Assembly (NCBI RefSeq): GCF_035083965.1
Contig: NC_089730.1
Span: forward strand, 22,088,027 to 22,152,026
Direction: 5' to 3'
From: Branchiostoma lanceolatum
Taxonomy: Eukaryota; Chordata; Leptocardii; Amphioxiformes; Branchiostomatidae
DNA: 64,000 nt
Within the stretch, counting starts at the first letter, position 1. Each line of letters begins with the position of its first letter. Shown here piece after piece: positions 53,193-64,000 of this stretch. The notes below the pieces were generated by a model, which searched no databases, was not told where the DNA came from, and saw only the letters and a list, made by a program, of their open reading frames with translations. The position numbers were made by a program, and so were the translations under genes.

Positions 53193-53520
53193 CCCATATA
53201 TAAAGAGAATTCAAACTCTACAACTGGATACGAATTCGGAGATTTGTTTCCGGACGTTTCGAGTGACATCCATCACTCTTCTTCAGCGTCACTAAAGTGA
53301 ACTAGCAGAACTAACCAGTCCTTATTTACAATAACTAACAAAAACGGTTTTACATGGCAAATCACACAGTCATGCATAAGACGTATTGAAATGTAAAACA
53401 AGATCTGGAAGGTTCCTATGGTAAGACAACACCACAAGAGTGATGGATGTCACTCGAAACGTCCGGAAATAAATCTCCGAATTCGTATCCAGTTGTAGAG
53501 TTTGAATTCTCTTTACATAT
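53193..53520. mobile_element. Fold-back MITE (~330 bp) with CTGAAGA-stem-GAAA motif
   Basis: Inverted arms of about 100 bp: ataaagagaattcaaactct-acaactggatacgaattcgg and the complement near 53455-53520. The left arm, read on the minus strand, carries CTGAAGA, stem GAGTGA/TCACTC and GAAACGTCCGG. Confidence 0.9.
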
Positions 53521-56500
53521 AGTCCAGAGCTGTCTCCAGGACCCATCCTTCTGTCCCGGGACGGAAATTTGCTTGTTGGGCCGGGAAAAAATTTAACCCC
53601 TTCCGTCCGAAAAATATCAATTTCATGAGATAAAACTGATGAAAATGTATTTCTTAGCTTAAAATGACAAATTCACCAATGAAAATTTAAAAAATCGGCT
53701 CCCAAACAACGAGGGGGACAGAAAAAAAAAAAGCTGAAGACAGCCCTGATATAGACAGAATCAAGTTTTCCTCCCAGTACTCAGTTTTCATCTGGACATT
53801 TGCTAAATTTTTTGTTGGAATATCCGAGAACCGATGACATGACTTGATGTGGCCTGACCTGGTAATAAAAGCCTTACAGAGTCTAGAACACCAGAAACTT
53901 TACAGGACAAGAACGGTATTGCTTCAGAACAAATACAACCTATCTACGACCTCGCAAATCAAGTCTAACTAAAAAAGGCACCTTTCTTCAACATGTACAT
54001 TATAAGGGTTCGACTCCATTCTTTGCTGGAAATCATGATCGAGAGAACTTAAGGAATTTTTCAACTTTTAGTTTCTCTTCAGTACAGGAGAAAACGGACT
54101 TGGTAGGACCTGAAGGCAGCTGTAGTAACTGTTATAGGCCTTCAGTAACTGTCAGTAACTGACACCTTTAGTAACTGTCAGTAACTGTTACACCTTCAGT
54201 CCTCGTGCCCTAACATTGCAGCATAGTCACAAGCTGGAAGCTTCGGCGGTAAGCAGGGAAGTTCTACAGTGGACTTCACAAAGCGTGTGCTAGTCACATA
54301 GCAGTGTGCTAGTCACATGTAGGTGTGCTAGTCACATAGCAGTGTGCTAGTCACATGTAGGCGTGCTAGTCACATAGCAGTGTGCTAGTCACATGTAGGT
54401 CTGCTAGTAGCAGTGTGCTAGTCACCCAGTGATGTGCTAGTCCCATAGTGGTGTGCTATTCACAGTGGTGCGCTAGTCAGAGAATCATGCTAGTCACATA
54501 GCAGTATGCTAGTCATGTAGCAGTATGCTAGTCATACAGCAGTGTGCTAGTCGCAGCAACATGCTAGTCACATAGCGATGCAATCAGCACACCGTAGTAC
54601 AGTCAGTCTGACCTTCCAAACACACCTGGTTCTACCCAGTGTTGAAGTCTCCGAATGGGTCCTATCTGAGGATTGTCCGTCTGAATTCTAGACATGTTGT
54701 CTTAGACTTAGGGCTGTAAAGAATCGGCTGTTTTGTCTAAATCTTTAACAATGTTCCTCTGATAGACTGCAACCAAACAGGATAACGTTAAGGATTGAAC
54801 GGTAATGAGACTCCATCACAAAAACAGCTTCTGGATTTACCAGTTTATCAGAATTACACGATAAACTGAGAATTAACTTTTAGCATGTCGATCAGGTAAT
54901 ACGGAATCTAGGTTTTCAAAAGTGACAGAAACGTAACGCCAAAAGTCGTTTTCAGACTACGACGCTGGGCGACAAGAGGTGTGTTTGAGATGAGACTGGC
55001 GTTACCGGCGGCACCAGAGACCAGAGATGCATCAGGCCCACTACTAGACTGCAACAAGGGGGACTACATGTCCGCTGTAAAGGTCCATAGCCTTGTTTTG
55101 AGGCTGTAGGGGCAGTGGTTTGTTATCCACTGTGTCCAGGGCGCACTACCAGACGGAGTGCAGTGCTTTGTTGTAGTCCTACCAGACGGAGCTCAGTGCT
55201 TTGTTGTAGTCCTACCAGACGGAGCGCAGTGCTTTGTAGTCCTACCAGACGGAGTGGAGCGCTTTGTTGTAGTCCTGATTCTTCAGAACCAGGTTTGAAG
55301 GAAATGGGTGCTTTTCCCTCTGGCCTTATTTGGGAAAGTGGAACAAATATACAAAATATGCTTCATACTACATGTAGAAAAATCAGGAATTGATTCTGTT
55401 GAAACAATTTTTAGATGAGAAAAAAGATTCCATTCCAACTGACACATGATATATGCCTACTTATTGTTCCTTCATGATGTTCAGGAAAACAATCTACTTT
55501 ATGGCATGTTGTTTTCCTCGGGGGCTATTACTGACTAAAGCTGCCTTCTTCACAACGCCTGCCGATTGGTTCTCTGGTCTCTGATGTCACTTTTCAAATC
55601 CACCAATGAGACGTTAGCTAAGTAACACTAGTGCGGCGTATATGCAGCTTAAAGCACACCTAACACAGACAGCTCCTGTCATTGGCTACACCGAGACTAC
55701 ATTTATACACAGTTGCAGCAGGATCTACGCTATGTCTATATCAGTACATGAGGCAACTGCAGCTACGGCGACTGCAGCTATGGCAACCGTAACTATGGCT
55801 ACCGTAACTACGGCAACCATAACTACAGCGCATGCCTTTGGCACCGGCACGCTATTGGGTGTCTGCAGTCACATGACTATAACGGCGGCCATGTTGGACG
55901 GTCAAACCTGTAAGTTGCCTGGTAAATTTGAATCTGTGCCATGTGATTATGGCGTAGTGCTAAACGTCTGCCATATCTGTGGTGCACTTATGGTTTAACC
56001 ACCCAACATGGCTGCCGTGACGTCACCTGCTGACTCCCTATTGCTTATATCGGACACGTCGTGCGCAGGGGGGGGGGGGGGGGGGGTCGGTAAAGTCAGC
56101 TGTGTGGTTCTCGACACTGTCATCCAACCAGTCTGCAGTACCAACAGCAGCCACAGGAGGCGCTGCTGCTGTCTCATGGCTGACCGCTGCAATCACTTGT
56201 CTAAAAACAGCCCTTTTTTTATTGCCGCCTGACTTTTAAATATTTCTTTAAACTTGCTGAAAACCACACAACGCCCTTGACCTGACCTTGTGACATATTT
56301 GAGGTTAGGTATGACACCGTGACAGGTTCTTTTGTGACTAAGATCAAGTTTTTTGCTATGTTCACCTACAAATCCTGCTATTTCTGGCCTTTTTGCATAA
56401 TAAATAAAGCAACAAACACTTCATGAGGCTGGCGAGATCAGAACACACCTGTCCTGCAAATTGCCTGTTCTAAATTCATTAGTCATACAAGTATTAAAAA

Positions 56501-57379
56501 ACAATATCTTTCACTGAAGTCTCTGACTGAAAGTAATTAAAATCTATAAAAACTAATTGAAACGAAGAAATTTTCCACATGGTTTACTAATACGATCTAG
56601 AAGAAAGATAAGCTATAATTTCTTATCTATGGTCAAAACACACTCAATGGGGGAAAACACACCTTATAAAATACATTCAACTCAATTTTGTCAAAATATA
56701 AAAGTGCAAACTTTGAATAAATCTAAATTTCAGCTCTTCTTGGTTTAGCTGCAAACCTGGACGGTAAAGGCAAAACACCTTGAGTTTTTCTTATTGTTTC
56801 TTGCAACTTAAAGAAAGTTTCTAAACAAACAAACAAACAAATAATTTCCTGTCATGTCTGTTAGAATACCATGGCCATGACAGACATTGTATCTGAACTT
56901 AAAGTCATCATACTTTAACTAAAAACCTATCGCATAGTGTTTCAACCAGTTTCCATGGAAACGGACTGATAATGGCTTCCTGTGCAGTGGAGAGAAGTCG
57001 GTACCATATATTTTTGTTTTGACAATGTACATCATATATCTCACCGTGCGTGATGAGCTGTCAGCAGTGCTATTGCAGCAGGCATTACGTATTGCGTGAC
57101 GGGCCACCCCAATTCACTTCGCTGGTTCTCGGTTTTAGAAAAAAAATCCTGAACTAGAAAAAAATCAACTTGGAAACAGAGTCTGAGGAACTTTAACTCT
57201 GTACCTTTGAGCACACAATTTCTGTGAGATTTTCTCCTAACATTTACTAATTACAAATCTTACAAGAAAATGGCCGAGAACCGATGAAATAAATTGGTGC
57301 AGCCCAGAAGCTCTTGAGTGCAGCGGGAGGGGGGCAAGCGTCTTTGCTATTGCATGAACTTATGTCTAATATGTACACT

Positions 57380-57411
<32 letters not shown>

Positions 57412-57859
57412 CACATCTTGCCTAGCCTATATCCTAATATTTAGTATTTAGAAACATGGCATATGTCAGAGTCACATGTAGAGAAAGGTTAGGGTGTCTC
57501 TCAGCATGCCCAAGGTCGGCTGTACAGAAGGTCAAAGGTCAAGGTCAGCCCCTGGTGAAGGTTGAATCTTACAAAACGTAACTGACTGACTGACCTTCTC
57601 TGAGAACTTGCTCAAAGTGTGGTCTGTTTATTTTACGACTTGTCTGACAAAGTTAGCTGCTCGGGTTCCTCCAACACACCTTAGTTAGTGGCCATTTCAT
57701 CAGCGCCAAATCGAACTAACATAATCAATATTTTCTCATCATTGTTTGAGTACAAAAAACACATTTGCCAGCAGGCGCATGATTAACTACTCTGAAGCCC
57801 TGTGTGAAACTCCCAGACAGCCGAGGGACAGGTCGAAGTTCTTACAACTGAAAGGTTTT
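53521..57859. other. Intergenic or whirlin 3' flank with several small tandem repeats
   Basis: No gene recognised. Small arrays: ~20 bp gtgctagtcacatagcagt at 54290-54560; ~36 bp ctaccagacggagcgcagtg plus ctttgttgtagtc at 55140-55290 (four copies); ~12-18 bp actatggctaccgtaac at 55750-55830; an 18-base G run at about 56069-56087; an AT dinucleotide run at 57378-57410. Open frames over these arrays are not genes. Confidence 0.55.
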
Positions 57860-57919
57860 CAGCCCGAACCCTGGACATGCTGAGCGGCACACGATGAGTT
57901 AGTCAGACGTGATGAACCT

Positions 57920-58531
57920 GCCTGCAGTACCAACTGCACCTGCAAGGGGCGCTGCTCACATTCTCTGCAGTACTGATGGCAGCTGCCAGGAGAGCTGCTC
58001 ATAGCTGCAGTTCCAACTGCACCTACCAGGGGCGCTGCTCTATATTGTCTGCAATGCCGACAGCATCTGCCAGGAGTGATGCTCATAGCTGCAGTTCTGA
58101 CAGCAGCTGCAAGGACAGCTGCTCATGTTTCCTGCAGTAACAACTGCGACTGCCAGGAGAGCTGCTCACCAAGTGCAGTACCAACGGCAGGTGCCAGGGG
58201 TGGTGTGCAGTTAAAATCACTGCTGTTCTAACAGCGGCCACTGGAAGCACTGCCGCACCAGGGCTCTAGGCTGACCACTTCAGTGACTTGTCCTGCAGCA
58301 GTGTGGAAGGGCGCCCCTGGCAGACACAGTTGGTACTGCAGGCAGGTTCACCAGGTCAGCTATGACTTGTCCTGCAGCAGTGTGGAACAGCGCCTCTGGT
58401 AGACACAGTTGGTACTGCAGGCAGCTTCACCAGGTCAGCTATGACTTGTCCTGCAGCAGTGTAAAACGGCGCCCCTGGCAGACACAGTTGGTACTGCAGG
58501 CAGCTTCACCAAGTCTCCAGGCTGACCACTA
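57920..58531 (-). repeat. Whirlin 3' UTR minisatellite derived from the last coding bases
   Basis: Units of 75-80 bp at 58265-58531 contain atgacttgtcctgcagcagt, cgcccctggcagacacagtt and ggtactgcaggcag. The authentic exon end atgacttgtcctgcagcatg (58533 on) encodes the last residues MLQDKS, so the repeat copies the coding end and stop. Further degenerate ~60 bp units (ctgcagtaccaactgcacct, gccaggggcgctgctca) continue to 57920. Confidence 0.85.
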
Positions 58532-61500
58532 CTATGACTTGTCCTGCAGCATGACCAGGAACTGCACATAGTCTTTGGCGGGAGTTCGGAAGGCCTGTGC
58601 GATGGCTCGCGCCGCGTCCTTGTGCTCCAGACCTTGTAGAGACTTGCCGTCAACCTCCAGGATCACATGACCTACCTGCAGGGCCCCTGATTGGTCAGCT
58701 GAGCCGCCAGGCTTCAGGAAGGAAAACAATCATTATTTCAAAAACTTAATCTGCAGAGCATGATGCATCTATCACACCTAGCATTAAACAATGTCATGAA
58801 TATGAAGTTGTAACCGACTGGTTTGCAAGGGGTGTGGGGGAGACAAGGCAGCACCTTATCTAAATTAAACAGGGGGCGTCACTATCTCGGGGCGTCACTA
58901 TCTCAAGCCTGTATATGACTGTCTCTTGTCACGTGGTAGTCAGCATCATCAGTCACGTGACAAGAGAACTCCAAGATGAGATTACCGGGTTGAAGAAGGG
59001 TGCATCTCGAAAGCTCCCCAAAGGTAGCAAACATTTTTCATTGTGTGTAAAGGTTGAACATTTGTCAATATAAGTTGTAATACTACAGTGAAAATACATG
59101 CAGAGTGACTGTATAGTGATGTTACACACCTGTATAGTGATGATTCTGGGCAGCGGTTGCCGGGTGTTGGCCCCGCCCTCTATCGCTATGCCCAGCGTCG
59201 GGGCGACTTTTGGCACTGTGACTAGGTAGGGGTGGTTCACACTGGGGCTGGAGACCTGGGGACAGAATCAATCAATCAATAAGTCATTCAATTAATCAAT
59301 AAATAAACAAATCTGAGTACAGAAATCACACTGGGGTTTGAAACTTGAGAAAGTCAATCAATCGATCAATCAATGTAGCAATAGTCAATCAATTGATCAA
59401 TTAATCAACCCCCCCCACTCACCATGGATTCTGCGGGACTGTCTCCCCTCGGCGTTCCTGTGCCGTTAACCATGTCCATTCTCGGCGGCGGCGGTGGGGG
59501 CTGCTGGGGCTTAACCGGGGGTGACGACCTCTGACCTCTGTCCCTCTCGTTCCACTGGGTGGGTGACCCCTGCCCTCTGTCCCTGTCTGGCAGGTCGTTG
59601 TGTCTGTCGTCCTCCGGTCTTCTTTGATTGACGTCTTCTTCTTGCAGCCCATTGGTCATCTGCGCAGGCGCCCTGCCAAATTTGGGCGCAGTGTCTGGCG
59701 CCTCCCTCCCATTGGTCAGTCTTGGTGGGGTTTCCACGGCGGCAGAGTGGAAGGAGGAGTCGGGAGTTTCGTTAGCGGTCTGGAATGAGGTTTCGCGGAG
59801 CGTGGAGTCGTCTCCGCTGTCGTATGCGTGTTCATGAACCTCCCTGATGGTGACGGGGTTAGGCGATATGGTCACACTGGAGACACAAGGGGAGAGCAGG
59901 TTAGCGGGGTGGTGAGGGGAACGTCTGTTAGAGACCAGGGAACGTCTGTGAGAGACCTAACCTCGCTGATGGTGACGGGGTTAGGCGATATGGTCACACT
60001 GGAGACACAAGGGGAGAGCAGGTTAGCGGGGTGGTGAGGGGAACGTCTGTTAGAGACCAGGGAACGTCTGTTAGAGACCAGGGAACGTCTGTAAGAGACC
60101 AGGGAACGTCTGTGAGAGACCAGGGAACGTCTGTGAGAGACCAGGGAAGGTCTGTGAGAGACCAGGGAACGTCTGTGAGAGACCAGGGAACGTCTGTTAT
60201 AGACCAGGGAACGTCTGTTATAGACCAGGGAACGTCTGTGAGAGACCAGGGAACGTCAGTTAGAGACCAGGGAAAGTCTGTGAGAGACCAGGGAACGTCT
60301 GTGAGAGACCAGGGAACGTCTGTTAGAGGCCTAACCTCGCTGTTGGTGACGGGGTTAGGCGATATGGTCACACTGGAGACACAAGGGGAGAGTGGGTTAG
60401 CGGGGTGGTGAGGGAAACGTCTGTTAGAGACCAGGGAACGTCTGTGAGAGACCAGGGAACGTCTGTTAGAGACCAGGGAACGTCTGTGAGAGACCTAACC
60501 TCGCTGATGGTGACGGGGTTAGGCGATATGGTCACACTGGAGACACAAGGGGAGAGTGGGTTAGCGGGGTGGTGAGGGGAATGTCTGTTAGAGACCAGGG
60601 AACGTCTGTTAGAGACCAGGGAACGTCTGTTAGAGACCAGGGAACATCTATTAGAGACCTAACCTCGCTGTTGGTGACGGGGTTAGGTCATCTGATATGG
60701 TCACACTGACTGGATACACAAGTGTTGAGTGGGTTAGCAGGGTGAAGGGAACGTCGGTTAGAGACCATGAGTTGAAATGCAGGATTCTGACACACAGCTG
60801 GAATAGCGAGATGGTGGAGCTGATAACCATGCATTAGTAACTAACCCCACTGACAGTCTGAGAGAGTATCTTAAAACTGTCCACATGGCTTGCAAATCAA
60901 AGTAATAGGGAGGTCTCACACAGGAGTTTGAAAGCTGGTCTCATACATGAGTTCATGGCTGAAATGGCGTATACTAGTCTCACAGTTAAGATCATGGTCC
61001 CATACATACATACATACAAATGGATTTGAGCCAGTATGCATTAGAAATGAAGGGGTATCACATAGGAGTTTAAACATGACACATGCATAACTGAAAAAGG
61101 AGGTCTCTGAGATACTGCACACTCTGGGAGTTCTAGAGACCTAGCCTGACATGCATATACATGTAACAGTCAGGCGGTCTCACACATGAGTTTTTGGGTA
61201 ACATCATGTATTTAGAATTAGGTATCACACAGGAGTTCATGGCTGACATGACATGCATTAGTAGGGGGAAGGTCTCACAAATAAGTTTCTGGGTGACATC
61301 ATGTCTTTGGCATGAGTTATCACACAGAAGTTCACGGCTGACACGACATGCACCAGTAAGGGTCAGGTCTGACAGGAGTTATAATGATGGTCTCACACAT
61401 GAGTTTATTGCTTACATGACATGCAGTAGTAAAGGAGGAGGTCTCATGCAGGGGTTTACTGATGACATGCATTACTGAGGGTCTCACACAGGAGTTTAAG

Positions 61501-63501
61501 GGGCGGAGAAGTGAGGCGACACATTTACCTCTTCTTCTTGCTGCATTCACACGGGGAGGAGCAAGCACCAAGCAGAACCATGCAAAACAAAAGGCATCAG
61601 TTAACCAAACGCATCGCATGGGGACATGGAGCATTTGTCAATCTGACTACAGCGTTGTTACATGTAGGTGTGGCGAGGTACAATCTGAACAACATTGTTA
61701 AATGTGTGTGTCGAGAGGTACAATCTGAACAACATTGTTACATGTGGGTGTCGAGAGGTACAATCTGAACAACATTGTTACATGTGGGTGTGGCGAGGTA
61801 CAATCTGAACAATATTGTTACATGTAGGGACTGTGGCGAGGTAGAAGGAGACATGTCTCAATCTGCACAATAAAGTTACATGCGGGTGTGGTGAGGTAGA
61901 AGGAGACTGTGATATGTGATGTCTCAATCTGCACAATAAAGTTACATGTGGGTGTGGTGAGGTAGAAGGAGACATGTCTCAATCTGCACAATAATGTTAC
62001 ATGTGGGTGTGGTAAGTTGAGACATGTCTCAATCTGCATAACAATGTTACATGTGGGTGTGGCGAGGTGAATGCAGGGAGACATGTCTCAATCTGAAGAA
62101 CAATGTTACAATGTCATGTTGGTTGTGGCATTGTGGTGAAAAAGGGGAGTTGGCAACAGGTGGGTTGGTGTGTGTAGCAGACATTTATTAACTACAAGGT
62201 TAGAAATCTTTATAAATCTATAATTATTGTAATTTTAAAAGAGTGTCCTGTTTACCATAATTGCGTCTGTTATAGATAGTTCTAATTCAGTTATATTTTT
62301 CAACAGAGGACAGATATGTACAAGACCGCTTATGGGGAAAATGGAGAAATTTTACTTCTCTAATTGAGTCCTTTAAGGAGACCTTTAATTTGGAGACTTC
62401 CAAAATCTGGCATCAAAACTTGCATCCGAGATGTCATCAAAGAAATAGGAGTCAGTGGCAGATACAGGAACTTAGAGATAAACATTGGTTAGAGACCAGT
62501 GAACTTCTGTTAGAGACCAGTAAACAATTCTGTTAGAGACCGTTGAACTTCTGTTAGAGATCAGTGAACTTGTGTTAGAGACCAAGGAACTTCCGTTTAT
62601 TAATAGAGACCAGGGAACTTCTGTTAGAGACCTGGCTCACAAGAGGAACATCTGTTAAAGACCAGTGTACTTCTGTTAGAGACCAGTAAACTTCTGTTAG
62701 AGACCATTGAACTTCTGTTAGATACCTCACTCACAGCAGAAACTTCTGTTAGAGACCATTGAACTTCTGTTAGAGACCGTTGAACTTCTGTTCTGTTAGA
62801 CACCACTTAACTTCTGTTAGAGTCCAGTAAACTTCTGTTAGAGACCTGACACACAGGTACTCACAGGAGGAATTTTTCCGCCAGGCCTGACCAGAAACGC
62901 GACCAACACTGGGCCAGACGCCCGAGTGTCGTCCTGAGCCGCAATGGGGAGAAATCAAAAATTTTCTTTTGGCTTTTGGGTCACGAAGACAACAAGATTT
63001 TTGTTCTTTCTTTATTTTCTTCACAAGGGATGAGACCAAAACTTACTATGCCTGTGTGGGTTACTGATTTTCTGGGGAAGGTTGGTCTTTACTGAGTCAA
63101 GGGGAAGAAACTGTCTCTATATGGAAGATTAGCGTTGTAAGGACTGTTCCATTCTACATCCAAGGGGGACAATGGTGTCAAGGCAACATTATCACTTCAC
63201 AAAAGACAGTTTAAAAAGTTTGAGCTATAATTAATATTAGAAGATAACAGACCAGAAGGGATCCCACACAAAAATGGACTAATCTAAAATAAAAGTTTTA
63301 CTGCATCCCCCCATGGAATCCAGAATGGAACAGTCTGTTGGAGTATTTCCCGTGTGGGCATGTCTTAATAGACAAAAAATAAATCAATAAATAATCCCAC
63401 CTCTCTTTGCTGCCGTTGTTACTGTTGAGCGTCAAGTCCACCCCGCTGTCCTCACTGACACTGGACTGCTGTCCCAGGTCCTTCCCTGGCTTCAACGCAC
63501 T
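58532..63501 (-). CDS. WHRN: Whirlin, C-terminal part (partial gene)
   Basis: PDZ scaffold of stereocilia tips and the Usher protein complex in vertebrates. Four firm exons in phase: 63501-63401, 59876-59423, 59255-59130 and 58711-58532 (stop). The last two encode the third PDZ domain: VPKVAPTLGIAIEGGANTR (carboxylate-binding loop LGIA) with QPLPRIITIQ, then GGSADQSGALQVGHVILEVD and AARAIAQAF, almost identical in order to vertebrate whirlin PDZ3. The large exon 59876-59423 is a disordered linker with polyproline (PQQPPPPPPR), and 63501-63401 encodes a Ser/Asp stretch (SSVSEDSGVDLTLNSNNGSK). The protein ends QDKS, a few residues after the domain. PDZ1, PDZ2 and the harmonin-homology domains must lie beyond 64000. 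A 12-nt microexon is possible in the 3.5 kb intron (61529-61540). Confidence 0.92.
59260..59400. repeat. AATC-type microsatellite-like stretch
   Basis: Degenerate caatcaatcaat and aattaatcaat runs in a whirlin intron, with a duplicated phrase (cactggggtttgaaactt at 59329 against the exon start cactggggctggagacct at 59240). This is a faint copy of the exon 59255 boundary. Confidence 0.6.
59877..60760 (-). repeat. Exon-boundary repeat at whirlin acceptor plus 23 bp array
   Basis: The start of exon 59876-59423 (gtgaccatatcgcctaaccc then cgtcaccatcag) and its acceptor tgtctccag are copied near 59960, 60340, 60500 and 60670. Between the copies a 23 bp unit agagaccagggaacgtctgt repeats over 20 times. 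Each exon copy is followed by cgaggttagg, a donor-like end, so it has the shape of a 37 bp mini-exon. The 23 bp family recurs at 62470-62850. Confidence 0.92.
60900..61500. repeat. ~65 bp degenerate repeat
   Basis: Seven to nine diverged copies of ggtctcacacaggagttcat, gctgacatgacatgcattag plus a variable part, in the whirlin intron between 63401 and 59876. Confidence 0.8.
61529..61540 (-). CDS. WHRN: Candidate 12-nt microexon of whirlin
   Basis: On the minus strand, a pyrimidine-rich stretch and gaatgcag precede CAAGAAGAAGAG, followed by gtaaatgt. Its length is a multiple of three and it fits the phase-2 junction between 63401 and 59876, inserting three lysines (S-KKK-S). Acceptor and donor are plausible but there is no homology evidence. 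Confidence 0.35.
61640..62110. repeat. ~50 bp minisatellite
   Basis: Nine or so copies of aacaatgttacatgtgggtg then tggcgaggta, with a later variant including gaaggagacatgtctcaatc. In a whirlin intron. Confidence 0.92.
62470..62850. repeat. ~21-23 bp minisatellite, same family as 59877-60760
   Basis: About fifteen copies of agagaccagtgaacttctgt with single-base variants. Sequence and length match the agagaccagggaacgtctgt array 2 kb away in the same intron. Confidence 0.9.
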
Positions 63502-63609
63502 CTGTAAACAAACAAACAAACAAACAAGTAAATACGTTATGTAAACTACTGCTGTACGGCTACAGTAATGGTGCTGTACATACTGATTAATTACTGACAG
63601 TCACATTAC

Positions 63610-63614
<5 letters not shown>

Positions 63615-63641
<27 letters not shown>
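63615..63641. repeat. (AGT)n trinucleotide run
   Basis: Eleven or so copies of agt abutting a minus-strand retroelement 3' end, probably its simple-repeat tail. Confidence 0.9.
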
Positions 63642-63642
<1 letters not shown>

Positions 63643-64000
63643 AATGGTTTATTCAATTTCCTCAGAAAAACAACAACCTGATCGCGGCCTAACGGCCGAA
63701 TTGTCAGCTTGTTTACATATACCAATGTCTACATAACAGATTAAAATTGTCTACATGTAGAAGATTATACCATTAAAATATTGTTGTGGCTGAATATTGT
63801 AAAATCTAATATTCTATTTGTCCTTTGCTTAGATAGGGTTACAACGTCTCCAGTCCATTCAAAAGCCTAATCATAGCTGGGATAGCACTTGACAGATAGC
63901 GCTTCGTTCCAGTTGGGTGTTGGTACTGGGTACAGTTACGGAGCTGTCGTCCATGTTGTTGTGCACGTGTAGGAGGTAGCCACTTGGAGAATCGGGGAGA
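63642..64000 (-). mobile_element. LINE fragment, 3' end of ORF2 and UTR
   Basis: The minus strand from 64000 encodes QLRNCTQYQHPTGTKRYLSS then AIPAMIRLLNGLE and a stop, resembling the terminal residues of LINE ORF2 proteins (Y-Y-S--P--IRLLN). A 3' UTR follows, ending in cctaacggccgaattgtcag (plus strand) and the AGT-run tail. It continues past the window edge. Confidence 0.5.

Noticed and set aside
62874..62941. Extra whirlin exon with acceptor ctcag and donor gtgagt
   Set aside because: Its length of 68 nt breaks the phase between the firm exons 63401 and 59876, and the translation has no recognisable similarity.

Overview
The window reads as nuclear DNA of a cephalochordate (amphioxus, Branchiostoma-like). 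It holds split genes with GT-AG introns, proteins close to vertebrate orthologues, very dense tandem repeats, fold-back MITEs, tRNA- and 5S-derived SINEs and LINE 3' fragments. There is no operon, phage or CRISPR structure. The species assignment is inference.

Layout. 1-10 kb is gene-poor: GC-rich tandem repeats, a ~180 bp satellite interrupted by a 1.66 kb TA-flanked DNA transposon that itself carries a TTAA-flanked element, SINEs and MITEs. 10.1-22.6 kb (+) is a YHYH-domain protein gene, probably secreted and GPI-anchored, stretched by a ~10.7 kb repeat-filled intron. 25.9-36.9 kb (-) is a complete 14-exon aromatic-L-amino-acid (DOPA) decarboxylase gene whose N-terminus may carry a Pro-rich extension made by a coding minisatellite. 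41.3-49.9 kb (+) is a complete 14-exon TBC1D13 (Rab GTPase-activating protein) gene. 58.5-63.5 kb (-) is the 3' part of whirlin (third PDZ domain and the preceding linker); the rest lies beyond the right edge. TBC1D13 and whirlin converge. All exon joins were checked for reading phase. The four genes are in unrelated pathways, and I see no functional cluster.

The most striking pattern is that tandem repeats repeatedly begin exactly at exon-intron boundaries and copy the boundary itself: the last or first exon bases plus the splice donor or acceptor. I see this at about a dozen boundaries in all four genes, with 2 to 27 copies each. Minisatellites spanning exon-intron boundaries have, as I recall, been described at the amphioxus Adh locus (from memory; needs checking). 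This window suggests the process is genome-wide, strong and recurrent. A second pattern is a short RNA-like motif, YTGAAGA-stem-GAAA, shared by several MITEs and other repeats, whose stem changes in a compensatory way and resembles part of a hammerhead ribozyme core.
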